Origin: Hyphomicrobiales bacterium
Lineage (GTDB): Bacteria; Pseudomonadota; Alphaproteobacteria; Rhizobiales; JAJFHB01
Assembly: GCA_021775755.1 (NCBI GenBank)
Contig: JAJFHE010000033.1
Span: 186,001 to 250,000, forward strand
Length of the DNA: 64,000 bases
Reading direction: 5' to 3'
The translations under genes and the position numbers were made by a program. The first letter of the stretch is position 1, and each line of letters starts with the position of its first letter. Of the stretch, positions 36,571 to 45,986 are shown piece after piece. A model generated the notes under the pieces. It was given only the letters and a program-made list of their open reading frames with translations, was not told the DNA's origin and did no database searches.

Positions 36571-37535
36571 GGCGATGCCGGAACGCCCGGCACGAAAGCA
36601 TCGAATGCCGCCCAGAACTGCTCGCGCAATTCATCGCGTTCCTGCAGGATTTCATGCCTCGCGCCATCGATCGTGACCTCGCGCGCCGTCGGCATGTCTA
36701 GTCCCAGTATGTGGATGGCCTTGGCCGAGACGATTTTGTCCCGACCGGCCGCCAGCATCAGCACCGGCGCCTTGAGCGGTCTTGGAAACTGCATTCTTCT
36801 GAGTTCCGCCATTGCCTGAAACGCCGCCGCCAGCCAGCCGACAGTCGGCGACCCGAGTCCGAGCGATGCCTCCTTGCGCAGAATTTCCGCATTGCGTTCA
36901 AGACGCTCGGGATCGGACGTCAGGAGATTGCTGGCGAACGAAGAAAGCTCCATGGGGCGGCTCGTGCCTCCGGGCACGAAGAATGACTGCAATCCGATCA
37001 GCGAGGCGAATTCGATCAACCCGCGCACAAGTGTCCACGGCACCGCCCGCGGCATCAGCCGCACCATCGGGCTTGTCGTCACGACGCGCGAAAACCAGGT
37101 TCGTCTGGCAAGCGCGCGCAAAACGATGTTGCCTCCCATGGAATGGGCGATAGCGTAGTAGGGCGGCGGACAATCGGGCAGCACGATCTTGTCCATGAAC
37201 GACACGAGATCGTCCTCATAAGCGGAAAAATGATTGACGTGTCCCTTGGCGCGCTTGCGCAGCGGCCGGTCCGACAACCCCTGACCGCGCCATTCCAGCA
37301 CCGCAACGGAAAAATTGCGTTGGCGCAGGTCTTCGACGGTTTCGAAATATTTTTCGATGAATTCGCCGCGGCCGGGAAAAATGCATACCGTTCCCTGCAC
37401 CGGCAGCGACTTTGCACCGAACCTTGCATAGCGCAGCTGCACGCCATCGCCCGTGAAAAGCCAGCCCGGCTCGGCATCTTCCGGGATCGGGTTCCTCAGT
37501 GTTCCAAAAAGAGCCGGAGCGTCCTGATCGTTCAT
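36537..37535 (-). CDS. Alpha/beta hydrolase (lysophospholipase-like)
   Basis: IFPGRGEFIEKYFETVEDL, WRGQGLSDR, AIAHSMGGNIVLRAL nucleophile elbow; likely start MNDQDAPALF. Confidence 0.88.
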   Translation of the reverse strand: MNDQDAPALFGTLRNPIPEDAEPGWLFTGDGVQLRYARFGAKSLPVQGTVCIFPGRGEFIEKYFETVEDLRQRNFSVAVLEWRGQGLSDRPLRKRAKGHVNHFSAYEDDLVSFMDKIVLPDCPPPYYAIAHSMGGNIVLRALARRTWFSRVVTTSPMVRLMPRAVPWTLVRGLIEFASLIGLQSFFVPGGTSRPMELSSFASNLLTSDPERLERNAEILRKEASLGLGSPTVGWLAAAFQAMAELRRMQFPRPLKAPVLMLAAGRDKIVSAKAIHILGLDMPTAREVTIDGARHEILQERDELREQFWAAFDAFVPGVPASPQPARRSSTVS

Positions 37536-37739
37536 TTCCCGTGCCGCAATCCGTAACGGCCGCCATGGCCTGCAATTGTCACCACCCAAACGGCACCTGA
37601 AGGTGTTCCCGGCCTATGTGGCGAGCCTCGTAAAGTGTTCCGGTTATAAGGCTTGAGTGGCGGCCTCGGCAAGCGGCCATGCTCCAGGCCGCTCCCGACG
37701 CAACGGTTTTGCCCGCTAACCCCCTCCTGTTACAACAAA

Positions 37740-37773
37740 GACCCGGAACACGCCTGTTCCGGGCCTTTGTGGA
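37740..37773 (-). terminator. Hairpin CCCGGAACA..TGTTCCGGG beyond the small secreted gene at 37817
   Basis: Perfect stem acccggaacacgcctgttccgggcctttgt in a bidirectional context. Confidence 0.6.
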
Positions 37774-37816
37774 GAGAGAGTGCGCCCAGCGAAGGGCGCG
37801 GGGGTCCGTACAGCGC

Positions 37817-38200
37817 TTAGAGGGGCCGCATGCGGATGACTTCGCCCGTAAAGGCGTTGACTTTGACGCGCCACACATGACCACCGCGGCGGGCGCGGAA
37901 GGTGTAGCGGCGGCCATTGCATTCGATGGCACGAATGCGGCGGAAGCCATAGCTGTGGCGCAGGTTGCGGCGTGCTTCACGGCATGTCAGGCGATGGTTG
38001 CCCCATCCGCCACCATGGTTGCCGCCCCAGCCGCCGCCCCAGCCGCCACCGTGGCCACCGTGGCCACCGTGCGAACCGTGATTGCCGCCGCCAAAGCCGA
38101 AGTAAAAGTTTACATCGGTACCGGCGGATGCGGTCGTGGGCTGGAAGGCCACCAGAGAAACGGCGATGGCGCCGGCTGCGATCATTGATTTCTTCAACAT
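37817..38200 (-). CDS. Small secreted His/Gly-rich protein, paralog A
   Basis: MLKKSMIAAGAIAVSLVAFQPTTASAGTDVNFYFGFGGG(NHGSHGGHGGHGGGWGGG...)LTCREARRNLRHSYGFRRIRAIECNGRRYTFRARRGGHVWRVKVNAFTGEVIRMRPL. Confidence 0.85.
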   Translation of the reverse strand: MLKKSMIAAGAIAVSLVAFQPTTASAGTDVNFYFGFGGGNHGSHGGHGGHGGGWGGGWGGNHGGGWGNHRLTCREARRNLRHSYGFRRIRAIECNGRRYTFRARRGGHVWRVKVNAFTGEVIRMRPL

Positions 38201-38514
38201 AACTGTTTCCTCCTGTTGGGCATTGGCGTTTGCTTCAGTGTGGGAACACTTTAGCGGGGCGCCCCTGAACCCAACCGGAACCGAGCGTTCATTTGCCGTT
38301 CACGTTCGAAACACGGCGAAGCGGATGACACATTGTTTTATCACGTAAAACCAACGAGTTACGAGATATCCAGAACGCCTTCATTTCGCCGTTCGATGAA
38401 GGCAGCAAAGATCTTTCGAAAAAAAATTCAATCAAACAGCTCCATTGTGTTCGCACGGATGCTGTCTCTGCGGCGCGGCGTCGAGCCTGTCGCCGGCGGC
38501 GTAACCAAGAAAAA

Positions 38515-38545
38515 GCCCGGAACACATATGTTCCGGGCCTTTTTG
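38515..38545 (-). terminator. Hairpin CCCGGAACA..TGTTCCGGG beyond paralog B
   Basis: gcccggaacacatatgttccgggccttttt, nearly identical to the hairpin at 37740. Confidence 0.65.
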
Positions 38546-38590
38546 TCAGCCTGAGGCACACGGCAAATCCGCGGCTCAGATGTGCAATCC

Positions 38591-38950
38591 TTAAATCGGA
38601 CGCATGCGGATAACGTCGCCGGTGAAGGCATTCACTTTGACGCGCCATACCCGTCCACCGCGTCGCGCGCGGAAGGTGTAGCGGCGGCCGTTGCATTCGA
38701 TCGCACGAATACGGCGGAAACCATAACTGTGACGAAGATTGCGGCGTGCTTCGCGGCACGTCAGGCGATGGTTACCCCATCCGCCGCCGTGGCCGCCGCC
38801 CCATCCGCCATGGCCGCCATGTGCACCGTGAGAGCCGCCGCCAAATCCGAAGTAAAAGTTCACATCCGCACCGGCGGACGCGGTCGTGGGCTGGAAGGCC
38901 ACCAGGGAAACGGCGATGGCGCCGGCTGCAAGCATTGATTTCTTCATCAT
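38591..38950 (-). CDS. Small secreted His/Gly-rich protein, paralog B
   Basis: MMKKSMLAAGAIAVSLVAFQPTTASAGADVNFYFGFGGGSHGAHGGHGGWGGGHGGGWGNHRLTCREARRNLRHSYGFRRIRAIECNGRRYTFRARRGGRVWRVKVNAFTGDVIRMRPI. Confidence 0.85.
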   Translation of the reverse strand: MMKKSMLAAGAIAVSLVAFQPTTASAGADVNFYFGFGGGSHGAHGGHGGWGGGHGGGWGNHRLTCREARRNLRHSYGFRRIRAIECNGRRYTFRARRGGRVWRVKVNAFTGDVIRMRPI

Positions 38951-39330
38951 GACTGTTTCCTCCTGTCGGGTTTTTGGTTGTTCGAGATATGGGTCTGGGT
39001 GTTCAGCATGCAAACTATGTAGCGCCCTGACTCTGAACCCAACTGGAAGCGCGCGTTCATTTTCAGTTCAGATTCACGACCATGAAATTCGCCAAAGAAC
39101 TAATTTTTCTTATCATTATCAAATATTTAGACGATAATATTCGAACCGAGCCAGCCGCCGGTGGAAATCGTTTACCACCCTGCACAACTCTTTTTCTTGC
39201 GCGCTCCCTTGATCGTTTCGCTTTACCAAATTGCGGGTCGCACGGTACCGTCCGCAAAGCCGGTTTCGGCTGATCTGGCTGTTGTAACAAGGACAGCCAT
39301 CGCAAGTGCTGATAACCGGGTGAACGGCCA

Positions 39331-40971
39331 ATGAGCGAGAGCTTCAGTCACATCGTTATCGGGTCTGGTTCTGCCGGTTCGGTGTTGGCCAGCCGGTTGA
39401 GCGAGGACAGCGGCAACCGCATCCTCGTGCTTGAAGCCGGACCGATGGACCGCAGTCTATATGAGTTACGAATGCCAGCCGCGCTGGCGGTCCCGCTGGA
39501 AAGCGCGCGATACAACTGGGCTTACTACAGCGAGCCGGAGCCCTACCTGGGCGACCGCAAAGTCTACTATCCGCGCGGGCGGGTTGTCGGCGGATCCTCA
39601 TCGATCAACGGCATGGTCTATCTGCGCGGCAATCCTCTGGACTATGACGGCTGGTCCCGTTTATCCGGGCTTGAGGACTGGTCCTTCGCCCACTGCCTGC
39701 CGTACTTCCGCAAGCTTGAAACAAGCGACCACGGGTCGAACGATTTTCGCGGCGGCGACGGCCCGGTCAAGGCAACCATCCCCGAATGCGGAAATCCGCT
39801 GTTCCAGGCCTTTCTCGAGGCCGGACAACAGGCAGGGCACGCTTATACCGAGGACGTGAACGGCTACCGCCAGGAGGGCGTGTTCCGCATGGAACGGTCA
39901 ACACGCAACGGCAGGCGGTGCAGCGCTTCCGTCGCCTATCTGCATCCAGCCCGCGCATCGGGGCGTATCGACTTGCGGGCACGCGCCCGGGTGACGCGCA
40001 TTCTGTTCGACGGTTTGAAGGCCACGGGCGTTGAATTTGTCCAGAACGGACAGGTGAAACAGGCCTTCGCCGATGTCGAAGTGATCCTGTCCGGAGGAGC
40101 GATCAACACGCCCCAACTTCTGAAACTCTCAGGCATCGGCCCGCGCGCGGAGCTGGAGGAACACGGTATCGCGCTGCGCCACCATCTGCCGGGTGTGGGC
40201 GAGAACCTTCAGGATCACTTGGACTATCTCGTGCAGTTTCATTGTCTGAAGCCGGTCTCGTTTTATTCCGCGACGACGCCGGCCGGCAAACTGTCGACCG
40301 GCCTGAAATGGCTTTTGTTCAAGCAAGGTATCGGCGCCTCGAACATCTGGGAAACCGGCACTTTTTTTTGCACACGCGATGATGCCGCCCTTCCCAATAT
40401 GCAGCACCATTTCGCTCCTATCGCCATCAGCTATGACGGCACGGAAAAGATCGAGGGACACGGATTTCAGTTCCACATCAGCCAGATGCGCCCGCGCAGC
40501 CGGGGTTGGGTCCGTTTGGCCTCGGCCGACCCCTTCGCGCCGCCCCGCATCCGCTTCAACCATCTGCGCGACGCGGACGACCGCCAGGAAATCCGCGACG
40601 CGGTGCGCATAACCCGCGAGTTCGCGACACAGGCGGCCTTTGACGGCTTTCGCGGGTCTGAAATCGCACCGGGTGCCGACATCACGAGCGACGCCGGCCT
40701 TGATGCGTTCGGGCGAGCGAAGGCCGAAACCTCTCACCATCCAAGCTGCACCTGCAAGATGGGCCAGGATGACCTGGCGGTCGTGGACGGCGAGGGCCTC
40801 GTGCACGGTCTTACCGGGCTGCGCATCGTTGACGCCTCGATCATGCCCAGCGTCGTATCAGCCAACATCAACATTCCGACAATCATGATGGCTGAAAAAA
40901 TCGCAGACCTTGCAAGGGGCCGCACCCCTCTGCCCCCAAACGCAGTTGCGTTCTATCGGCGGCATTCTTAA
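39331..40971 (+). CDS. GMC-family FAD oxidoreductase (choline/alcohol dehydrogenase-like)
   Basis: HIVIGSGSAGSVLASRLSE; GGSSSINGMVYLRGNPLDYDGW; C-terminal HPSCTCKMG and GLRIVDASIMPSVVSANINIPTIMMAEKIAD. Confidence 0.95.
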   Translation: MSESFSHIVIGSGSAGSVLASRLSEDSGNRILVLEAGPMDRSLYELRMPAALAVPLESARYNWAYYSEPEPYLGDRKVYYPRGRVVGGSSSINGMVYLRGNPLDYDGWSRLSGLEDWSFAHCLPYFRKLETSDHGSNDFRGGDGPVKATIPECGNPLFQAFLEAGQQAGHAYTEDVNGYRQEGVFRMERSTRNGRRCSASVAYLHPARASGRIDLRARARVTRILFDGLKATGVEFVQNGQVKQAFADVEVILSGGAINTPQLLKLSGIGPRAELEEHGIALRHHLPGVGENLQDHLDYLVQFHCLKPVSFYSATTPAGKLSTGLKWLLFKQGIGASNIWETGTFFCTRDDAALPNMQHHFAPIAISYDGTEKIEGHGFQFHISQMRPRSRGWVRLASADPFAPPRIRFNHLRDADDRQEIRDAVRITREFATQAAFDGFRGSEIAPGADITSDAGLDAFGRAKAETSHHPSCTCKMGQDDLAVVDGEGLVHGLTGLRIVDASIMPSVVSANINIPTIMMAEKIADLARGRTPLPPNAVAFYRRHS

Positions 40972-40990
40972 AGGCGGCGCCGCAACATGC

Positions 40991-41024
40991 GAAGGCCCGG
41001 AGCGGCAGTGCCCGGGCCTTCTTG
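40991..41024. terminator. Bidirectional terminator-like hairpin between the GMC gene and paralog C
   Basis: gaaggcccggagcggcagtgcccgggccttctt. Confidence 0.6.
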
Positions 41025-41052
41025 AGCGAGAGAAGTTTGGAAGCAGTGTTTG

Positions 41053-41508
41053 TTAGAGCTGGCGCATGCGCAGAATTTCACCGGTATAGGCGTCGACCTT
41101 GATGCGCCATACGCAGCCGTCGCGACGGGCGCGGAAGGTATATCGGCGGCCTTCGCAATCAATCGGGCGAATGCGCCGGAAACCGTATTCATGGCGCAGG
41201 TTACGGCGCGCCTCGCGGCAGCTCAGACGGTGATTCTGATTTCCATACCCTTGGTTTCCGTATCCCTGATTACCGTAACCTTGATTACCGTAACCCTGGT
41301 TTCCGTATCCCTGGTTGCCACCGGAGGAGCCATATCCGTTGTTGCCATTGTAGGAGCCGTATCCACCGTGGCCGACGTTGAAGCCGTAGGCACCGTTGCC
41401 GAAGCCAAAGTAGAAGCTGACATCGGAACCGGCGGATGCGGTTGTGGGTTGAAAGGCGGCGAGCGAAACGGCGATGGCGCCGGCTGCGATAAGGGATTTT
41501 TTCAACAT
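41053..41508 (-). CDS. Small secreted Gly/Tyr/Asn/Gln-rich protein, paralog C
   Basis: MLKKSLIAAGAIAVSLAAFQPTTASAGSDVSFYFGFGNG...(GNQGY)n...LSCREARRNLRHEYGFRRIRPIDCEGRRYTFRARRDGCVWRIKVDAYTGEILRMRQL. Confidence 0.85.
   Translation of the reverse strand: MLKKSLIAAGAIAVSLAAFQPTTASAGSDVSFYFGFGNGAYGFNVGHGGYGSYNGNNGYGSSGGNQGYGNQGYGNQGYGNQGYGNQGYGNQNHRLSCREARRNLRHEYGFRRIRPIDCEGRRYTFRARRDGCVWRIKVDAYTGEILRMRQL
41236..41318 (-). repeat. 15-bp in-frame tandem repeat encoding GYGNQ pentapeptides
   Basis: Five to six tandem GYGNQ units in paralog C (ttgattaccgtaacc-type units on the + strand). Confidence 0.9.
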
Positions 41509-41661
41509 GGTGATCTCCTCCGGGGAGTGGGCTAGGGTTGGGCTAGGCCTCGTGTTCAATGTGAGAAAACCCTAAAGCACACCACCTGAACCCAATCGGA
41601 AGGCATCGTTCATTTGCCGTTCATCGAAATGCGCGCGCGTATCCCGGCGGATACCTGACAA

Positions 41662-41692
41662 AAAAGCCCGGCTGCGATGCAGCCGGGCCTTG
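41662..41692 (-). terminator. Terminator hairpin beyond paralog D
   Basis: aaaaaagcccggctgcgatgcagccgggcctt; on the minus strand, stem followed by TTTTTT. Confidence 0.75.
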
Positions 41693-41737
41693 TGCGTCCT
41701 GACGGTGCCGTACGGAGACGGCACCTACCGAGCGGTA

Positions 41738-42070
41738 TTACGAAACGCGGCGTACCCGCGTAACCTCACCCGTCCAGGCGTTGACTTTTACCTTGTAGCG
41801 GGCCCCGGAGCGGCGCGCGTAGAATTTGTAGCTGTCGCCCAGGCAATCGATGACGCGGATGCGCCGGAAGCCGTAGTCGTGCCGCAGAATGCTTCTCACC
41901 TCACGACAGGACAGGCGGTCGCGGTAATGTCCACCGCTGTTGCCGTGGCCAAATCCGGGGTTGACGCCGAAATGGAACTGAAGGGTCGCATCTGCCTGTG
42001 ACGGCGCGGGTGCGAATGCAACGGTCGCCGCCATCACGGCTCCAACGATTGTAGCTGCTTGCTTGATCAT
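41738..42070 (-). CDS. Small secreted protein, divergent paralog D
   Basis: MIKQAATIVGAVMAATVAFAPAPSQADATLQFHFGVNPGFGHGNSGGHYRDRLSCREVRSILRHDYGFRRIRVIDCLGDSYKFYARRSGARYKVKVNAWTGEVTRVRRVS. Confidence 0.82.
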   Translation of the reverse strand: MIKQAATIVGAVMAATVAFAPAPSQADATLQFHFGVNPGFGHGNSGGHYRDRLSCREVRSILRHDYGFRRIRVIDCLGDSYKFYARRSGARYKVKVNAWTGEVTRVRRVS

Positions 42071-42315
42071 GGTCTCTCTCCTCCTGAAAAGTTCGTAAGC
42101 CGATCTCATTTCGCCCCTCGGGGGCCGGCGCGGCGGCAGCCAATCCGCTTGCCTCGATGCACCCATGGGCGCGCAACTTTCGTTCTGTTCATCCATATAT
42201 GGGGACGATTTACAAAATTTCAGCTGCCGAATTGTTTTCAATTGTTTCAATCTTACTCGATTGCAGGCCAGTCTATCACACTCTTGAAACAACTCCCCGT
42301 GACGCCCATATAACG

Positions 42316-42411
42316 GGTGCGGACGCCTGTTAGAGGGTTCGCGCCTAGACCAACTGCCCGGCCAATACGGCGGGCTCATATCACATGTCGCTTCCAAGGA
42401 GGATATGTCAC
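42316..42411 (+). promoter_or_regulatory. ROSE-like RNA thermometer candidate in the hsp20 5' UTR
   Basis: Upstream hairpin GCCCGGCC-AATAC-GGCGGGC, then SD-sequestering helix CATATC (42377-42382)/GATATG (42402-42407) enclosing UCGCU (42388-42392) and AGGAGG (42397-42402). Confidence 0.5.
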
Positions 42412-42876
42412 ATGTTCGATCTTTCCCCCCTTTACAGGTCAACCGTCGGGTTCGACCGTCTATTCTCATTGCTCGACTCAGCGGCGAATACGGAATCGGC
42501 GTCGCCGACCTATCCGCCGTACAATATCGAGCGCCTCGATGAAAACGAGTACCGCATCACCATGGCCGTCGCCGGATTTGGTGAAGACGACATCTCCATT
42601 GAGGCCAAAGAGAACACGTTGAGCGTTACCGGTCAGCGCGCCGATACGACCAAGGAAGGCGCACGCCAGCTTCTGCATCAGGGCATCGCGTCCCGCAGCT
42701 TTGAGCGCCGCTTCCAGCTCGCCGACTTCGTTGAAGTGACCGGCGCCAGCCTGGAAAACGGCCTGCTGCACATCGATCTGAAGCGCGAACTTCCCGAAGC
42801 CATGAAGCCGCGCAGCATCGCGATCGGCAACGGCAAGCCCAAGAAAAAGCAGATCGAAGGCAAAAAGGCCGCCTGA
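42412..42876 (+). CDS. Hsp20/alpha-crystallin small heat shock protein (IbpA-like)
   Basis: MFDLSPLYRSTVGFDRLFSLLD...YPPYNIERLDENEYRITMAVAGFGEDDISIEAKENTLSVTGQ; C-terminal alpha-crystallin domain. Confidence 0.96.
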   Translation: MFDLSPLYRSTVGFDRLFSLLDSAANTESASPTYPPYNIERLDENEYRITMAVAGFGEDDISIEAKENTLSVTGQRADTTKEGARQLLHQGIASRSFERRFQLADFVEVTGASLENGLLHIDLKRELPEAMKPRSIAIGNGKPKKKQIEGKKAA

Positions 42877-42907
42877 TCTGACGACGCAGAACACTCATCA
42901 TGACGTA

Positions 42908-42940
42908 AAGGGGCGCTCTCCTGTGAGGGCGCCCTTCTTC
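42908..42940 (+). terminator. Terminator-like hairpin after hsp20
   Basis: aggggcgctctcctgtgagggcgcccttctt. Confidence 0.65.
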
Positions 42941-42960
42941 ATTGCCGGCCGCGGGACCGC

Positions 42961-44025
42961 CTACTGAGCCGCATCGCGGGCAAGCGCCAGAAACGCGCCC
43001 ACTTGTTCGTCCGTTGCCTCAAACGACGTGATGAGCCGCGCCAGCACTTCATCCCCGCCGACAAGTCCCGGCCCCTTCGGCCCGGCGCCCGGCCATTCGT
43101 AATAGACGGCGCCGGACGCCTGCAGCCGTTCATGCATGGCGCGCGGAAGGACCGGAAACATCTCATTGGCCTGACACGGGCAGGAAAGTCTCACGCCGCC
43201 GATCTCTACCAGCCCCTCAGACAGCTTCGCCGCCATGGCGTTCGCCTGGCGGGCATTGTCGAGCCAGAGACCGTTTTCCAGATACCCGCACATCTGCGCG
43301 CCGAGAAAACGACCCTTGGACCATAACTGACCGCTGCGCAGCCGGCGGAACGGAAAGCTCTCGGCATCGACGGCATCAAAAAACAGTGCCGCATCGAGCG
43401 CCATGGCGCCGTTCTTGGTGGCCCCGAAACTGAGAACGTCAACACCGGCCTTCCACGTCATTTCCGCCGCCGTACAGCCAAGCGCCACCAGCGCGTTCGC
43501 AAATCGTGCACCGTCCATATGGACCTTCAGCCCGTAAGCGTGCGCGAGATCGCAGATCGCGGCAATTTCATCGAGTGAATAGACCGTCCCGAACTCGCTC
43601 GCCTGGGTAAGGCTTAACGATGCAGCGCCGATTTGATGCGGCATCCGCTGGCCGACTTCGCCGAACGTTCGCTCCAGCGCCGGGATATCGATCTTGGCGT
43701 CGTCTCCCTCAAGCACAAGCACTTTTGAACCGCCAGTCTGAAACTCAATGGACCCGCATTCGTCCACGTGAACATGCGCCTCGTGATGGCACAGCACTGC
43801 GCGGTAAGACGGTGTGATGGCAGCCAGCGAAAGCGCATTTGCCGCGGTGCCCGTCGTCACCAGAAAAGTCGAGACGCCGGTTTCGAAGACGTCATCGATC
43901 ATGGTTTCGGCACGCTTGGTATGGGCGTCGCCTCCGTAAGTGCCGCTTGGCCCTTCATTGGATTCACGCAGAGCATCCATTACCTGCGCCGACACGCCAT
44001 ATACGTTGTCACTGGCGAAATTCAC
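42961..44025 (-). CDS. ltaE: Low-specificity L-threonine aldolase / beta-eliminating lyase family
   Basis: FASDNVYGVSAQVMDALRESNEGPSGTYGGDAHT; HMDGARFANALVALG; LSFGATKNGAM (PLP Lys). Confidence 0.9.
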   Translation of the reverse strand: MNFASDNVYGVSAQVMDALRESNEGPSGTYGGDAHTKRAETMIDDVFETGVSTFLVTTGTAANALSLAAITPSYRAVLCHHEAHVHVDECGSIEFQTGGSKVLVLEGDDAKIDIPALERTFGEVGQRMPHQIGAASLSLTQASEFGTVYSLDEIAAICDLAHAYGLKVHMDGARFANALVALGCTAAEMTWKAGVDVLSFGATKNGAMALDAALFFDAVDAESFPFRRLRSGQLWSKGRFLGAQMCGYLENGLWLDNARQANAMAAKLSEGLVEIGGVRLSCPCQANEMFPVLPRAMHERLQASGAVYYEWPGAGPKGPGLVGGDEVLARLITSFEATDEQVGAFLALARDAAQ

Positions 44026-45986
44026 GGTATTTCCTCTTCGTTGAAAATTTTCACCCGGGGCAGCACATCAACAGGGGTAAGCCCCAGAACACGGGCGTAG
44101 AATGCATATTCGCTTGTCAGCGCGCGCACAACCGTGTCGGCCTGGCGGAATCCGTGACCTTCTCCCTCAAACTCAAGGTAGGCGACGGGCACGCCCTGCC
44201 GTTTCAAGGTGTCGACCATGTCGCGTGACTGGTTCGGTGGCACGACATTGTCTTCAAGCCCCTGAAACAGGATGACCGGCCGCGATATTTGCTCTGCATG
44301 AAAGAGCGGCGAACGCGCCGCGAACACCCGTTCGGTGTTCCCCGGCGATGTGCCCGTCAGATTGTAGATGTAACCGGCCTCGAACTTGTGCGTCAGATCG
44401 AGCAGTTTTTGAAGATCGCCAATGCCATAGTAGGACGCGCCCGCGGCAAACACATCGCGGAACGTCAGCGCACACAACACCGTAAAACCACCCGCGCTGC
44501 CGCCCGAAATGAGCAGCCGGTCCGGGTCCGCAAGCTCAAGTTCAACGAGGCGCGCCGCCATATCGACCACATCGTCCACGTCGTGCAGACCCCACTGGCC
44601 GTTCAGTGCATTGCGGTAGGCCCGGCCATAACCGGAGCTTCCCCGGTAGTCGACATCGAGATAGCCGAAGCCACGGCTCGTCCAGTACTGGATCTTAAGT
44701 TTCAAACCACGGTCCGCCATGCCCGTCGGCCCGCCATGGGCGCCGACTATGACCGGGGGAGCAGCATCTGAAGGCCCCGCAAAGCGTGCATTGGCCGGGG
44801 CGTAGTAAAGGGCGCTCACGCAAATACCCTCTCCGCGCTCAAGCGTGATGAGCTGTCCCGCAGAAACGCTGCCCGACTCCAGGTCCGCGTCAAGCCCGCG
44901 GCGCAGGATCTCAGGTGCGGCCGGCGCTTTCTCACCACGCCCAATATGCACAATCGCGGGCGCAAGCTCGTCTCCCGCCGCCACCGCCGCAACACCGCGA
45001 TCCGTCGTGCAAATGCCGTCGATCTGGCGCAATGGCGTTTCGATTTCCTCGCACGCGCCGGTATCCGGGGAAATGCGCACCAATTTGTAGGCACCCTCCT
45101 CGATGCAGGCGGCGATCAGCGTGCCCCCGCGCTCGACCGCATAACTCGACGCGCCAAGGCCCCATAACGGACGCCCAAACTCCGCATCGCGCTTTGCCAC
45201 GCATCTTACCTTTCCGTCGTCCAGGCGGAAGATATTGCTCCAGCCGGTATTGTCGAGCACGAAATACAAGCGGCCGTCGTCAGCCCATTGCGGTTGGAAA
45301 ACGTGATCGCCTGCGCCCCCGGCGGCACGGTCGGAGGAAGAAATTTCACCCGCACCATCGAGCTCGGCGACCACGAGCCGCGCGTCTTCCCAGGGCATCC
45401 ACGGCAGCATCCATTCTATCCAGCACAGACGGCCGCCAGTGCCGTCGATACGCGGATAGGCATAGAAGTCGGCGCCCCCGGCCAGTTTCGACACCGCACC
45501 AAAATCCGACTCATCCAGTTTGACCGTAACCAGATAGTTTTCCGGGGACGAATGCTGTTCGCCTTCAGTGTGGCGTTCTGCAACGGCAATCAGCCGGTCG
45601 CGGGCGCGATCGTAGGTCATGTCGGCAAACCGCATCGCCGGCTCATCCGTAATGCGTCGCGGAGGCCCGCCGTTCTTTACGACATAAAGATCTTGATCAG
45701 CCGCGTTGACGAAAAACACACCTCGCGCAGTTGCGAGAAACTCACCACCGCCATATTCGTGAACCCTTGAGCGGGCGGAGTAAGGCGCCGGCGTCAAGTC
45801 CGCAAGGTTGCCATCTTCCGCGCGCTCCACGATCACCGACCGGCCCTGTTCGGACGGCCGCATTTCGCTCCAGAAGATCCGTCCACCTACAGTCTGCACC
45901 AGACCGAAGCGCAGAGACTGGCCGGCCACCAGATCAGCGCCGATACCCGCGCCCCAGGAGCCGTACTCGGCAATGGTTTTGGTCAT
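44022..45986 (-). CDS. S9 family prolyl oligopeptidase / dipeptidyl aminopeptidase
   Basis: LLISGGSAGGFTVLCALTFRD nucleophile elbow; DNVVPPNQSRDMVDTLKRQGVPVAYLEFEGEGHGFR; propeller-like N-terminus. Confidence 0.9.
   Translation of the reverse strand: MTKTIAEYGSWGAGIGADLVAGQSLRFGLVQTVGGRIFWSEMRPSEQGRSVIVERAEDGNLADLTPAPYSARSRVHEYGGGEFLATARGVFFVNAADQDLYVVKNGGPPRRITDEPAMRFADMTYDRARDRLIAVAERHTEGEQHSSPENYLVTVKLDESDFGAVSKLAGGADFYAYPRIDGTGGRLCWIEWMLPWMPWEDARLVVAELDGAGEISSSDRAAGGAGDHVFQPQWADDGRLYFVLDNTGWSNIFRLDDGKVRCVAKRDAEFGRPLWGLGASSYAVERGGTLIAACIEEGAYKLVRISPDTGACEEIETPLRQIDGICTTDRGVAAVAAGDELAPAIVHIGRGEKAPAAPEILRRGLDADLESGSVSAGQLITLERGEGICVSALYYAPANARFAGPSDAAPPVIVGAHGGPTGMADRGLKLKIQYWTSRGFGYLDVDYRGSSGYGRAYRNALNGQWGLHDVDDVVDMAARLVELELADPDRLLISGGSAGGFTVLCALTFRDVFAAGASYYGIGDLQKLLDLTHKFEAGYIYNLTGTSPGNTERVFAARSPLFHAEQISRPVILFQGLEDNVVPPNQSRDMVDTLKRQGVPVAYLEFEGEGHGFRQADTVVRALTSEYAFYARVLGLTPVDVLPRVKIFNEEEIP

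Noticed and set aside
41221-41330. Short regularly spaced repeats that could be mistaken for a CRISPR array
   Set aside because: 15-bp in-frame units without unique spacers inside a coding sequence; encodes GYGNQ repeats.
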